A stretch of DNA of 64,000 nt from Hyphomicrobiales bacterium (GTDB lineage Bacteria > Pseudomonadota > Alphaproteobacteria > Rhizobiales > Rhizobiaceae). Position 1 is the stretch's first letter; each line of letters begins with the position of its first letter. A model generated the notes under the pieces. It did no database searches. It was not told the DNA's origin and saw only the letters and a list, made by a program, of their open reading frames with translations. This document shows positions 55,039-63,304 of the stretch, in pieces. The position numbers and the translations under genes are program-made. Where the stretch lies: contig JAJFHU010000013.1 of assembly GCA_021775455.1 (NCBI GenBank), forward strand, positions 40,122 through 104,121, given 5' to 3'.

Positions 55039-56220
55039 ATGCTTAGAGAAATGGAAGTCAGGAAAGCACCAATTAAAGAGAAGCAGTATCGTCTTGCGGA
55101 CGGAAATGGCCTGACACTCTTGGTAAAACCGAACGGTTCGAAGCTTTGGCAGCATCGATATCGGTTCCTGAACAAGGAAAAATTGCTCTCCTTGGGGCAA
55201 TATCCGTTAGTCGGGATCAAGGAAGCGCGGGAAAAATGTTTGGAGGCCAAGAGGCTTCTTTCCGAGGGTATTGATCCTTCAGTTCAAAAACAACTGGACA
55301 AGATTGAACAGGAACACGCAACCCGCACGTCATTTCTGCTGTTGGCCGAGGAATTTCTGGAATCTTTGTATGATCGCGAACTAGCTGATCAAACCATGAA
55401 GAAGAAGGAGTGGCACATCCGCACCTTGGCAGAACCACTTCACAAGCGACCAATCAATGATATCACCTCGGCAGAGATACTTCATCTCCTAAAAGGGATT
55501 GAGCGCAGTGGCAGGCGGGAGACTGCCAAAAAACTACGCGGTACGCTTTCTGCTATCTTCCGTCTAGCTGTAGTTACCCTTAGGGCAGAAAACGACCCCA
55601 CCTACGCGATCAAGGGAGCGTTACTACCACCTAAGGTAACCAACCGTGCTGCCATCACGGACGAAAAACAATTTGGTTGTCTTTTGCGCGATCTTGATGA
55701 ATTCACCGGTTGGCGAGTAATTGCCGACGCTATCAAGTTCCAAATTCTCACCATGACCCGTCCAGGAGAAGTCAGAGGTGCCAAGAAACAGGAATTTGAT
55801 CTGGAGAAAAGAGTTTGGACCATACCTGCAGAGCGAATGAAGATGCGACGGGAGCACAAGGTTCCCCTCTCCGATCAAGCAATGAAGATTGTGAATGAGA
55901 ACTGGTCTGAAATTGAAGCAGTGGAACTAATATTTCCATCCCTGATATCCAACCGCAAATGGCTATCCGAGAATGCCTTTAACTCCGCCTTGCGCCGGAT
56001 GGGTTATTCACAAGAAGAAGTAACAGCTCATGGCTTTAGGGTTACTGCCAGCACACTTTTGAACGAGCGTGAATATAACGGTGATTTTATCGAGGCGGCC
56101 TTGGCACACCAAGACAAGAATGTGATTAGAAGAACTTACAACCGTTCGACCTATTGGGATCAGCGAGTGCAACTTATGCAAGAATGGGCAGATTTGTGTG
56201 ACGAGTTTCGAAGCCACTGA
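55039..56220 (+). CDS. int: P4-type tyrosine recombinase/integrase (tRNA-linked)
   Basis: A 393-residue phage-integrase family protein with an N-terminal DUF4102 arm-binding domain, a core-binding domain at about 100-185, and the catalytic domain. The catalytic residues can be placed: Arg241 (TRPGEV), a lysine in the beta hairpin (Lys268 or Lys274), His331 and Arg334 (HGFR), His357 (LAHQ) and nucleophile Tyr367. All appear intact. AAGGG precedes the ATG. It lies 205 bases after tRNA-Leu and marks the left end of an integrated element of unknown length; the right end is not in the window. Confidence 0.93.
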   Translation: MLREMEVRKAPIKEKQYRLADGNGLTLLVKPNGSKLWQHRYRFLNKEKLLSLGQYPLVGIKEAREKCLEAKRLLSEGIDPSVQKQLDKIEQEHATRTSFLLLAEEFLESLYDRELADQTMKKKEWHIRTLAEPLHKRPINDITSAEILHLLKGIERSGRRETAKKLRGTLSAIFRLAVVTLRAENDPTYAIKGALLPPKVTNRAAITDEKQFGCLLRDLDEFTGWRVIADAIKFQILTMTRPGEVRGAKKQEFDLEKRVWTIPAERMKMRREHKVPLSDQAMKIVNENWSEIEAVELIFPSLISNRKWLSENAFNSALRRMGYSQEEVTAHGFRVTASTLLNEREYNGDFIEAALAHQDKNVIRRTYNRSTYWDQRVQLMQEWADLCDEFRSH

Positions 56221-56230
56221 CAGCCGATAC

Positions 56231-56438
56231 TGTTGAAAAACTCTACATTTGCCCTTGGCCCCAAAATTTCCGCGCCGTTCAGAAGGATTTAGAATTTTTG
56301 GTCAAGGGGGCAGCTAATTTTGGGTTCCTTCAATCTTGATTGAACTATGAACCAGCAACGACTATTTTAGATTTGGTTTTCGCCATTTTGGTTTGATAAC
56401 GAAATTTTTGGTTTTCCTGATTGTAGAGTTTTTCAACA
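56231..56438. mobile_element. 208-bp MITE-like element with perfect 17-bp terminal inverted repeats
   Basis: TGTTGAAAAACTCTACA at 56231-56247 is exactly the reverse complement of 56422-56438. The sequence between has no coding frame of note, and its left half holds a second imperfect inverted repeat (CCCTTGGCCCCAAAATT against AATTTTTGGTCAAGGGG). This resembles a non-autonomous transposable element or the shell of an IS; the TGTTGAAAAA start is reminiscent of some IS ends. No target-site duplication is visible. Confidence 0.6.
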
Positions 56439-56442
56439 CAAT

Positions 56443-56512
56443 CAGCCCATAGCTGCCGTTCAACCGGTCTAAAACTCAAATCGACAAATCCCACAAAGCT
56501 GACGTTCGCTTG
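56443..56512. repeat. degenerate copy 1 of a noncoding dispersed repeat
   Basis: AGCCCATAGCTGCCGTTC followed by AAAGCTGACGTTCGC. It has the same two conserved blocks (a GCCCATA-GCCGTTC block and an AAAGC-GAC block) as the copies at 62096 and 62927, though with a different spacing. The rest of the 522-base gap 56221-56742 holds the MITE-like element to the left and an AT-rich promoter region to the right; no gene was seen. Confidence 0.5.
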
Positions 56513-56636
56513 CTGTCTGTTTAAACAGCGGATGAAGTCCTAATCGGTGAAATGTGCATCAAGTAGTCGCAAAGAATTACAAAAAATATAATGGCAATTA
56601 ATCTCAGCTTCTTACAGCATCAGATTTAGGAGATTA

Positions 56637-56666
56637 TTGAAAATATTCGCAATGCAACTGTATAAA
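56637..56666 (+). promoter_or_regulatory. sigma-70-like promoter candidate of the large helicase-nuclease gene
   Basis: TTGAAA (56637-56642), an 18-base spacer and TATAAA (56661-56666) lie about 76 bases before the ATG at 56743. A second TATAAT at 56587 lacks a good -35. Position and sequence fit, but nothing else confirms it. Confidence 0.4.
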
Positions 56667-56742
56667 AATTTGGAAATTTGAGTTCACGTGCGAGATGTGA
56701 TGTACTTGTCTGCAAACTGTGTTGTGCTGCGGGGACAGTTCT

Positions 56743-59700
56743 ATGGATTCAGAAGTTGATGGTAAGCGTGCACATGAACACGCAATACCAAATAGTGATG
56801 ACTCCAACGATGCCGCACCCAAAGTGAGCGTCACTACCGAAATTACTTCAGTAGTTAGCTTTGCCGGATATCAAAATGCTATTCCACTATTGCGAAACCT
56901 GTCGATTGCCAACAACTCTCGCGAAAATCTTGAAAATCTGGAACTCATAATTGAGTCTCATCCGGCTTTCATAAGAAGGAAGATTTGGAAAATTGAGCGC
57001 ATTCTTTCAGGCGGAATTCATGAACTCACAGACCGCAGAATAGACCTTGATCCGCAATATCTTGCCGGCCTTAATGAAGCAGAACGGGGTGAACTTAGGA
57101 TTAGTGTTCAACAATCAGGTGAACCGCTGTGTGAACATTCAATTTCTATACGGGTGTTGGCTCGTGATGAATGGGGAGGGGTTTCCGAAACTGCTCGGCT
57201 ATTGCCCGCATTTGTAATGCCCAATGACCCAGGAGTTTCAAAGGTACTTCGGACAGCAGTAAACCTGCTAGAAAATTCCGGTAAGCCGGGCGGACTAAAT
57301 GGTTATCAAGGCAATGATCCGGCGCGTGTCCTGCATCTAATCCAAGCCATCTACTTGTCAATTTCTCAATTGGGATTGGGTTATAGCGAACCACCCTCCA
57401 GCTTTGAAAAACACGGACAAAAAATTCGAAGCCCAAGCAGAATTATGTCAGATGGCCTTTCCACCTGTCTCGATACATCACTTTTTCTTGCCGCTGCCTT
57501 TGAAAGCGCAGGCCTAAAACCGGTTGTCATAATGCTTGAAGGCCATGCGTTTGTAGGAGTGTGGCGGATATCAAAAGGCCTACCGTCTGCGATCGAGCAT
57601 GACGTTATTGAAGTACGTAAAGCAGTAAATGCAAACGAACTGATATTGTTGGAATCAACTTGCTTAACACAAAATCCACCTTCAAGTATCAAGGATGCCA
57701 TTGCTCGGGCTAAGGAACGAATTGCTGAAGATCGCGAGCATGAATTTTCTGTAGCAATTGATGTCTCAAAACTGCGCAGCGCTGGGATTCTGCCTTTGGC
57801 TTCGCATCAACAATCAGAAAGTCAGTCAGAGATATTTGCCCGTTCACCTTCAGAATCAACCCTAGACAAAGATGAAATCGAAATCCCACTACCAGAAGAA
57901 GTGGTTGAAGAAAAACCAAAGTCACCGGAGGGAAGGATTGATAGATGGCAACAGAAGCTTCTTGATTTAACACTTCGCAATCGGTTGTTGAATTTTGCAG
58001 ATACAAGATCCGGCGTACCTTTCGTTTGCGGCGACGTTTCGTATCTTGAAGACCGTCTAGCGGCAGATACAAAAGTAAGATTGATCTCACTACCTGACCA
58101 AGCTCCACTAGGTGACAGAGATCCTGAGCTTCTCCGAGAAATGCGTAACAAGGATGTTCAACGTACATTTGCCGCTGACGCTTTAAAACGAGATGAACTA
58201 GCCTCTAATCTTACCAAAAGTGAATTGGAAAGCCGGTTAATCAAACTCCATCGCCAAGTGAAGTCTGATATGGCGGAAGGCGGGACCAATACACTTTTCT
58301 TGGCGGTTGGATTTCTTCGGTGGAAAAAGAAACCTGAGGATGATCGCAGCTTCCGGGCACCGCTACTGCTTGTTCCAGTCCGCTTGGAACGGCGCAGTGC
58401 TACATCGCAATTCCATTTGAGTGCAGAAGAGGACGAAACTCACTTCAACGAAACGCTTCTCCAATTTCTAAAGAAAGACTTTGATCTGGATTTAGCCCAC
58501 ATGTCAGAATTGCCAATCGATGATAGCGGGATCGACGTTCAAAATGTTCTCAAGAGAATGGCACATGAAGTTCGACATGTGGGAGGCTTTGAAGTCGTCA
58601 ATGAAACGGCTCTGTCAACTTTCTCATTTGTTAAATATCTTATGTGGAAAGACTTGGTAGACCGAACTGATCAACTCCGCCAAAACCGCGTTGTAAAACA
58701 TTTAATTGATTCTCCTGAGGAAGTTTTCGCGGGCGCCAGCGAAACGTTTCCTGATGAGCAAGAACTAGATAATCAATATCGGCCTGACCAGATCGTTACA
58801 TTGCTGGATTGCGATTCATCCCAAATGTCCGCTGCAATAGCCGCCGCGGAAGGTCGTGATTTCGTTCTTGTAGGTCCACCCGGAACAGGAAAAAGTCAGA
58901 CAATTACGAATATGATAGCTAATTGTCTCGCGGCTGGGAAAACAGTGCTATTTGTCGCTGAAAAAACCGCCGCGCTGGAGGTGGTTTACAGAAGATTACG
59001 AGAAAATGGTCTTGGCGATCACTGTCTTGAATTGCATTCTCGCAAAACTGATAGAAAACATTTCCTTGGGCAGCTTTACAAGTCTTGGGAATGCGGAAAG
59101 GCTACCAAGACAGATGATTGGGGCAATGCGAACGGCAGGCTTCAGCAAAAACGAGATGAACTCAATTCATACGCCGGAGCTTTGCATCGCACCCACTCAA
59201 ATGGTTGGAATGCCTATAAAGCCATAGGAATTGCTGCACTTGGAGATCAAAAGGCAACACCGGATGTTACCTGGTCAAATGCCAATATTCACGACGAAAA
59301 GGCCTACCTAAAACTTGAAGAGACGGTGGAGGAACTTGCTTCAACATTTTCAGGCGTGGAACATAAGCCTGCGTTAGCAATAGTTGATCATCCTGAATGG
59401 TCGAACAGATGGGAAGCCGAACTTATCGAGAAATCGAGCCATTTGCGAAACTCCGCATCCAATTTGTCAAACATATTGGTGGTACTGAAGAAAGCGCTAA
59501 GTGTGGAGGAAACCAAGGATGGATCACTGAATGAGATAGTTCAGTTATCGCGCTTGGCAACAAAAATAATAACACAACAGCCTCTCGATAACGAATTAGT
59601 AGCGCATACTGAGTATGAAAGAATTCGAGGTTCATTTATAAATCTTCATTCCTCAATTACTGCATATCAAGAAGAACATGCTAATTTGAGCGTCTCATAC

Positions 59701-62016
59701 CCAAAGGAAACCATAAACAAAATCCCGGTAGATCAACTCGATTTTGAATGGCGTCAGGCGGTCTCTGCAATTTGGCCTGCATCGATAATAAAACAGCGCC
59801 GCACAAAGCGATTGCTCTCCACTTATGCAAATGGCAATCAGGTAGATCCAGAAAACGATCTACCAATACTGCGCAGGCTTCAATTAAATGAGGATGCTGT
59901 TGCAAGTAACCCAATAGCCCAAGCAGAGCTGCAATCATTTGAAGGTCTAGAGACTGACATTGCAAATTTGCAAGGAAGTTTAAAACGCGTTGATGAAATA
60001 CGCTCAGTGGTTCGACAAATCGCGAAATCCGAAGAAGAAGTTGATAGTGCTTTAAACCGACTAAGGAGCCTTCTTTCCAACGAAAATACAAGGCATACTC
60101 TCCAAGAAGCCGCACGGGCATACACTTCACGGTATGAGGAGTTTGTAAGGTCCTGGAAAGACTTTGGAGATACCGCTGGCGTCAGTCCAGTAAGAAAAGA
60201 TAGCAAGTCCGTTCTTTCTGATGTTACGCAATCAGTTGGTAATTTGCTGGCAGTTCGTGATCTTATCAAGAATTGGACACTTTGGTGCGAAGTGCGCAAT
60301 AAAGCTTCTGGATTGGGTTTAGAGCCAATTATTGGTGCACTTGAAAACAGGGAGATTGACCCAGAAGACCTTTTGGAAAGATTCCGATTAGCCTATGCGC
60401 GATGGTGGCTTCCGCAAAAAATTGACGAAGATCCGGTTCTGAGAAATTTTGCGGCCTTTAAGCATGAAAATACAATACAGCAGTTTCGAGAGTTGGATGA
60501 AGATGTAAAGCATCTAGCCCGAGCAAGGGTCTTACAAACAATAGAGCATGGATTACAGACGCCTACTGAAGTTTCACGCAACTCAGAGCTTGGTAAGCTC
60601 CGACATCAGGCTGGTCTTCAAAGACCAAGTCAGACCATTCGTTCAATGATTGGAGGAATGACAGATAGCTTTAGCAAGCTTGCACCTTGCGTATTGATGT
60701 CACCACTTTCAATTGCACAATACCTACCGACGAGTCATCAGACTTTCGACGTCGTCATTTTTGATGAAGCATCCCAAATCACTACTTGGGATGCTGTTGG
60801 TGCGATCGCGCGGGGCAATCAAACAATCATTGTTGGGGATCCAAAGCAGTTACCGCCAACAAACTTCTTTGGCCGCTCAGAAGTTGAAGTTGAAGCGGAT
60901 GATCCAGAGTTCCATTTAGCAGATCTCGAAAGTATTCTCGACGAAGCAAAAGCCTCAGGATTGCCAGTAAGAAATTTGCGATGGCACTACCGTAGTCGCC
61001 ATGAATCATTGATCGCTTTCTCAAACTGGCATTACTATGGCAACCGTCTGATTACATTTCCGTCTCCTGCGTCTGAAGATGTTGGCGTGAAATTGCGTCA
61101 TGTTCCGGACGGAATTTACGGGCGAGGAAGGGGAGAAGATCAAACTAATCCTGAAGAAGCAAGAGTGCTCGTGGAGGAAGTTACCTCGCGTTTGACTGAA
61201 TGGCTAAAATTACCGGAAGAAAAAAGACCAAGCTTGGGCATCGTGACTTTCAACTCGCATCAACAATCCCGAATACAAGACCTACTTGACGATATGCGTC
61301 GAACAGATCCCGAACTGGAATGGTATTTTTCAGAGGATAGGTACGAACCCGTAATCGTTAAAAACCTAGAGAACATACAGGGTGATGAGCGTGATGTAAT
61401 GTACTTTTCGATAACCTATGGTCGTGATGCAGCGGGAAAACTTCCAATGTCTTTTGGTGCATTGAATAAAGCTGGCGGTGAACGTCGTTTGAATGTGGCT
61501 GTGACGCGGGCCAGAGAAGAACTGGTGGTCTGCTCTTCGATTAAGGCTGAGGATATCGACTTGTCGCGAAGTAAAGCGTTAGCAACACAGCACCTTAAGA
61601 CCTTTCTTGATTACGCGGATCGCGGATCCATCGCCCTTCCTGCAACCGATACGGGATCACAAGGTGGGTTTGACTCACCATTTGAAGCAGCTGTTGCAGA
61701 AGCACTTGAGGCTAGAGGATGGCAAGTAGTAACTCAGGTTGGTGTTTCCGGATTTCGGGTTGATTTGGGAATTCGTCATCCGGACCGGCCTGGGATATAC
61801 CTTGCTGGTGTGGAGTGCGACGGTGCAACTTATCATAGTTCAGCTACCGCACGTGACCGGGACAAAGTGCGTGAGCAAATATTACGCAATTTGGGTTGGG
61901 AGATATTTCGAATCTGGTCGACCGACTGGTACTTTAATTCGGCGAAATATGCAGAAAAACTGCATGAAGGCCTGAATGCATTGCTAGGTGAGAAAACACA
62001 AGAAAAAGATGACTGA
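56743..62016 (+). CDS. giant DUF4011 SF1 helicase with transglutaminase-like N-terminus and Vsr/MTES_1575-like nuclease C-terminus
   Basis: A 1757-residue protein, probably antiviral. Residues 1-130 look like a beta-sandwich. Residues 200-310 resemble a transglutaminase-like fold with Cys242 (STCLDTS), His268 (EGHAFVGVW) and Glu304 (LLEST). A linker leads to a DUF4011 segment from about 410 (DRWQQKLLDLTLRNRLLNF). The helicase has Walker A GPPGTGKS at 711, Walker B FDEAS with Asp1341, GDPKQLPP, HYRSRHESL, IQGDERDV and NVAVTRARE. The C-terminus has a PD-(D/E)xK pattern, Asp1674 (FRVDLG) and Glu1691-Cys-Asp1693. The ATG at 56743 with GGGGAC upstream is preferred to a GTG at 56719. I recall DUF4011-helicase-Vsr proteins being reported in phage defence, but cannot check this here. 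Confidence 0.88.
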   Translation: MDSEVDGKRAHEHAIPNSDDSNDAAPKVSVTTEITSVVSFAGYQNAIPLLRNLSIANNSRENLENLELIIESHPAFIRRKIWKIERILSGGIHELTDRRIDLDPQYLAGLNEAERGELRISVQQSGEPLCEHSISIRVLARDEWGGVSETARLLPAFVMPNDPGVSKVLRTAVNLLENSGKPGGLNGYQGNDPARVLHLIQAIYLSISQLGLGYSEPPSSFEKHGQKIRSPSRIMSDGLSTCLDTSLFLAAAFESAGLKPVVIMLEGHAFVGVWRISKGLPSAIEHDVIEVRKAVNANELILLESTCLTQNPPSSIKDAIARAKERIAEDREHEFSVAIDVSKLRSAGILPLASHQQSESQSEIFARSPSESTLDKDEIEIPLPEEVVEEKPKSPEGRIDRWQQKLLDLTLRNRLLNFADTRSGVPFVCGDVSYLEDRLAADTKVRLISLPDQAPLGDRDPELLREMRNKDVQRTFAADALKRDELASNLTKSELESRLIKLHRQVKSDMAEGGTNTLFLAVGFLRWKKKPEDDRSFRAPLLLVPVRLERRSATSQFHLSAEEDETHFNETLLQFLKKDFDLDLAHMSELPIDDSGIDVQNVLKRMAHEVRHVGGFEVVNETALSTFSFVKYLMWKDLVDRTDQLRQNRVVKHLIDSPEEVFAGASETFPDEQELDNQYRPDQIVTLLDCDSSQMSAAIAAAEGRDFVLVGPPGTGKSQTITNMIANCLAAGKTVLFVAEKTAALEVVYRRLRENGLGDHCLELHSRKTDRKHFLGQLYKSWECGKATKTDDWGNANGRLQQKRDELNSYAGALHRTHSNGWNAYKAIGIAALGDQKATPDVTWSNANIHDEKAYLKLEETVEELASTFSGVEHKPALAIVDHPEWSNRWEAELIEKSSHLRNSASNLSNILVVLKKALSVEETKDGSLNEIVQLSRLATKIITQQPLDNELVAHTEYERIRGSFINLHSSITAYQEEHANLSVSYPKETINKIPVDQLDFEWRQAVSAIWPASIIKQRRTKRLLSTYANGNQVDPENDLPILRRLQLNEDAVASNPIAQAELQSFEGLETDIANLQGSLKRVDEIRSVVRQIAKSEEEVDSALNRLRSLLSNENTRHTLQEAARAYTSRYEEFVRSWKDFGDTAGVSPVRKDSKSVLSDVTQSVGNLLAVRDLIKNWTLWCEVRNKASGLGLEPIIGALENREIDPEDLLERFRLAYARWWLPQKIDEDPVLRNFAAFKHENTIQQFRELDEDVKHLARARVLQTIEHGLQTPTEVSRNSELGKLRHQAGLQRPSQTIRSMIGGMTDSFSKLAPCVLMSPLSIAQYLPTSHQTFDVVIFDEASQITTWDAVGAIARGNQTIIVGDPKQLPPTNFFGRSEVEVEADDPEFHLADLESILDEAKASGLPVRNLRWHYRSRHESLIAFSNWHYYGNRLITFPSPASEDVGVKLRHVPDGIYGRGRGEDQTNPEEARVLVEEVTSRLTEWLKLPEEKRPSLGIVTFNSHQQSRIQDLLDDMRRTDPELEWYFSEDRYEPVIVKNLENIQGDERDVMYFSITYGRDAAGKLPMSFGALNKAGGERRLNVAVTRAREELVVCSSIKAEDIDLSRSKALATQHLKTFLDYADRGSIALPATDTGSQGGFDSPFEAAVAEALEARGWQVVTQVGVSGFRVDLGIRHPDRPGIYLAGVECDGATYHSSATARDRDKVREQILRNLGWEIFRIWSTDWYFNSAKYAEKLHEGLNALLGEKTQEKDD

Positions 62017-62095
62017 TGTCCAGATCGTGGTACGTCCAAAATCTTTTCCGAATCGAAATTCAGACTTCGGACTCGAAGGATTATTTCGTTGCAAT

Positions 62096-62157
62096 CGGCC
62101 CACACCCGACGTTCGGCAATTTCCAAGCAGACCCATGTGACTTCCTGAAAGCAGACA
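62096..62157. repeat. degenerate copy 2 of the noncoding dispersed repeat
   Basis: CGGCCCACACCCGACGTTCG at the left end and CTTCCTGAAAGCAGACA at the right, 62 bases overall. The copy at 62927 has both blocks at the identical spacing (17 of 20 and 14 of 17 matches), with a diverged middle. The rest of the 399-base gap 62017-62415 shows no convincing gene; an open frame from 62188 is only an upstream extension of the next gene. Confidence 0.6.
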
Positions 62158-62415
62158 CTTAATTGTTTTAGCTCTTGAGCGGCAGCTATGCGTACGGAGC
62201 TGTCATCACACTGGCCCGTTCGACCGGTTCGACTTTCCTTGGAGTCACGTGCGGCGAACAAGCTCAGGCTGGCTAGTCGATTTTGGTGCCAAGCACGAAC
62301 GCAACAAGATCAGTATACCTCTGGGATGCTTGAGTGCTATTCCATGTCGGTTCATACTAATCAAAGCAAGGCATATGGGTACTGCAGGTTACGCGAACGA
62401 ATAAAGGGAAACGCC

Positions 62416-62826
62416 ATGATTGAATCAGAAATCTCAGACCTGATCGAAACCTATCGTTTGGCATGGAATGCACGCGACTTCGGAAAAATGGCCTCGCTCT
62501 TCTCCGTGCCGGCTACGTACATTGTACCGGATGGCAATCTGCATATTCCTGATAGAACAGCATTGATCGCAAAGCTGCAGAAGCAGTTTTCTGATATGGA
62601 ATCCGAGGACTTCGATCACACAAAGATTGGTGAAGTCATCGTCACACCCTGCAATGAATACGCTGCAATGGCAGAGCTAAAATATTTGCGGAGGCTCAGG
62701 GCCGATGGTTCGGAGATCGTTGCAATGGATGCCCTGTATATATGCGTACTTCAGGAAGGAACATGGCGGCTAAGTGTTGCGATTGCTGGACCATGTGGCT
62801 GGAATGACAAAGACGGCAATCCCTGA
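62416..62826 (+). CDS. NTF2-like/SnoaL-like (DUF4440-type) protein
   Basis: A 136-residue protein with the alpha+beta cone fold pattern: an N-terminal helix (ISDLIETYRLAWNARDF), the ATYIVPDG strand, a helix, then strands containing YAAMAELKYLRR and the closing EGTWRLSVAIAG. Members bind small molecules or act as isomerases or uncharacterised enzymes; no catalytic residue can be assigned. GGGA lies seven bases before the ATG at 62416. Frames upstream to 62188 overlap the repeat region and are unlikely to be translated. It stands alone between two repeat copies. Confidence 0.72.
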   Translation: MIESEISDLIETYRLAWNARDFGKMASLFSVPATYIVPDGNLHIPDRTALIAKLQKQFSDMESEDFDHTKIGEVIVTPCNEYAAMAELKYLRRLRADGSEIVAMDALYICVLQEGTWRLSVAIAGPCGWNDKDGNP

Positions 62827-62926
62827 CATGTGAGAGCTGCTGATCTTTTAAATCAAACCAGACCGACGTTCTGTAAGCGTGTTAGGCGATGATCCGCACA
62901 GAGCTCAGAGCCGTCATTTGCGCTCA

Positions 62927-62988
62927 CGGCCCATACCGGCCGTTCGTACAACATCCGAATTTCAACCCGGATTTCTTGAAAGCGGACA
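62927..62988. repeat. degenerate copy 3 of the noncoding dispersed repeat
   Basis: CGGCCCATACCGGCCGTTCG and TTTCTTGAAAGCGGACA at the same spacing as copy 2. The 478-base gap 62827-63304 around it holds no gene I can support; small frames at 62889, 63028 and 63106 show no domain or ribosome site and are rejected. Confidence 0.6.
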
Positions 62989-63304
62989 TTGGCGCTGAGT
63001 ACAGCCGAAACGGGTGGTATATAAATATCACATTGATCCACTTTCTTGCGCGGCAACAAGATACGACTCGCTATTCCTCCAGATTAGCATAGGGTTTCGG
63101 TAATCATGTCTCTCAACATTGCTGGGGACCCTGTTGGCATGGAACAGGGCAGAGGCGCTTATCAAGGAGCCCGAACATGGGGTATTTTGGACATCCGTTC
63201 TTTGCTGACAGACCGCGAGCCTGCGAATGGCTCTGTGCGCATCGTTGTGCCTGTACCCCACATATACCAACCGCTTTATCGGTTGGGCTTATGGGGACTT
63301 GAGA

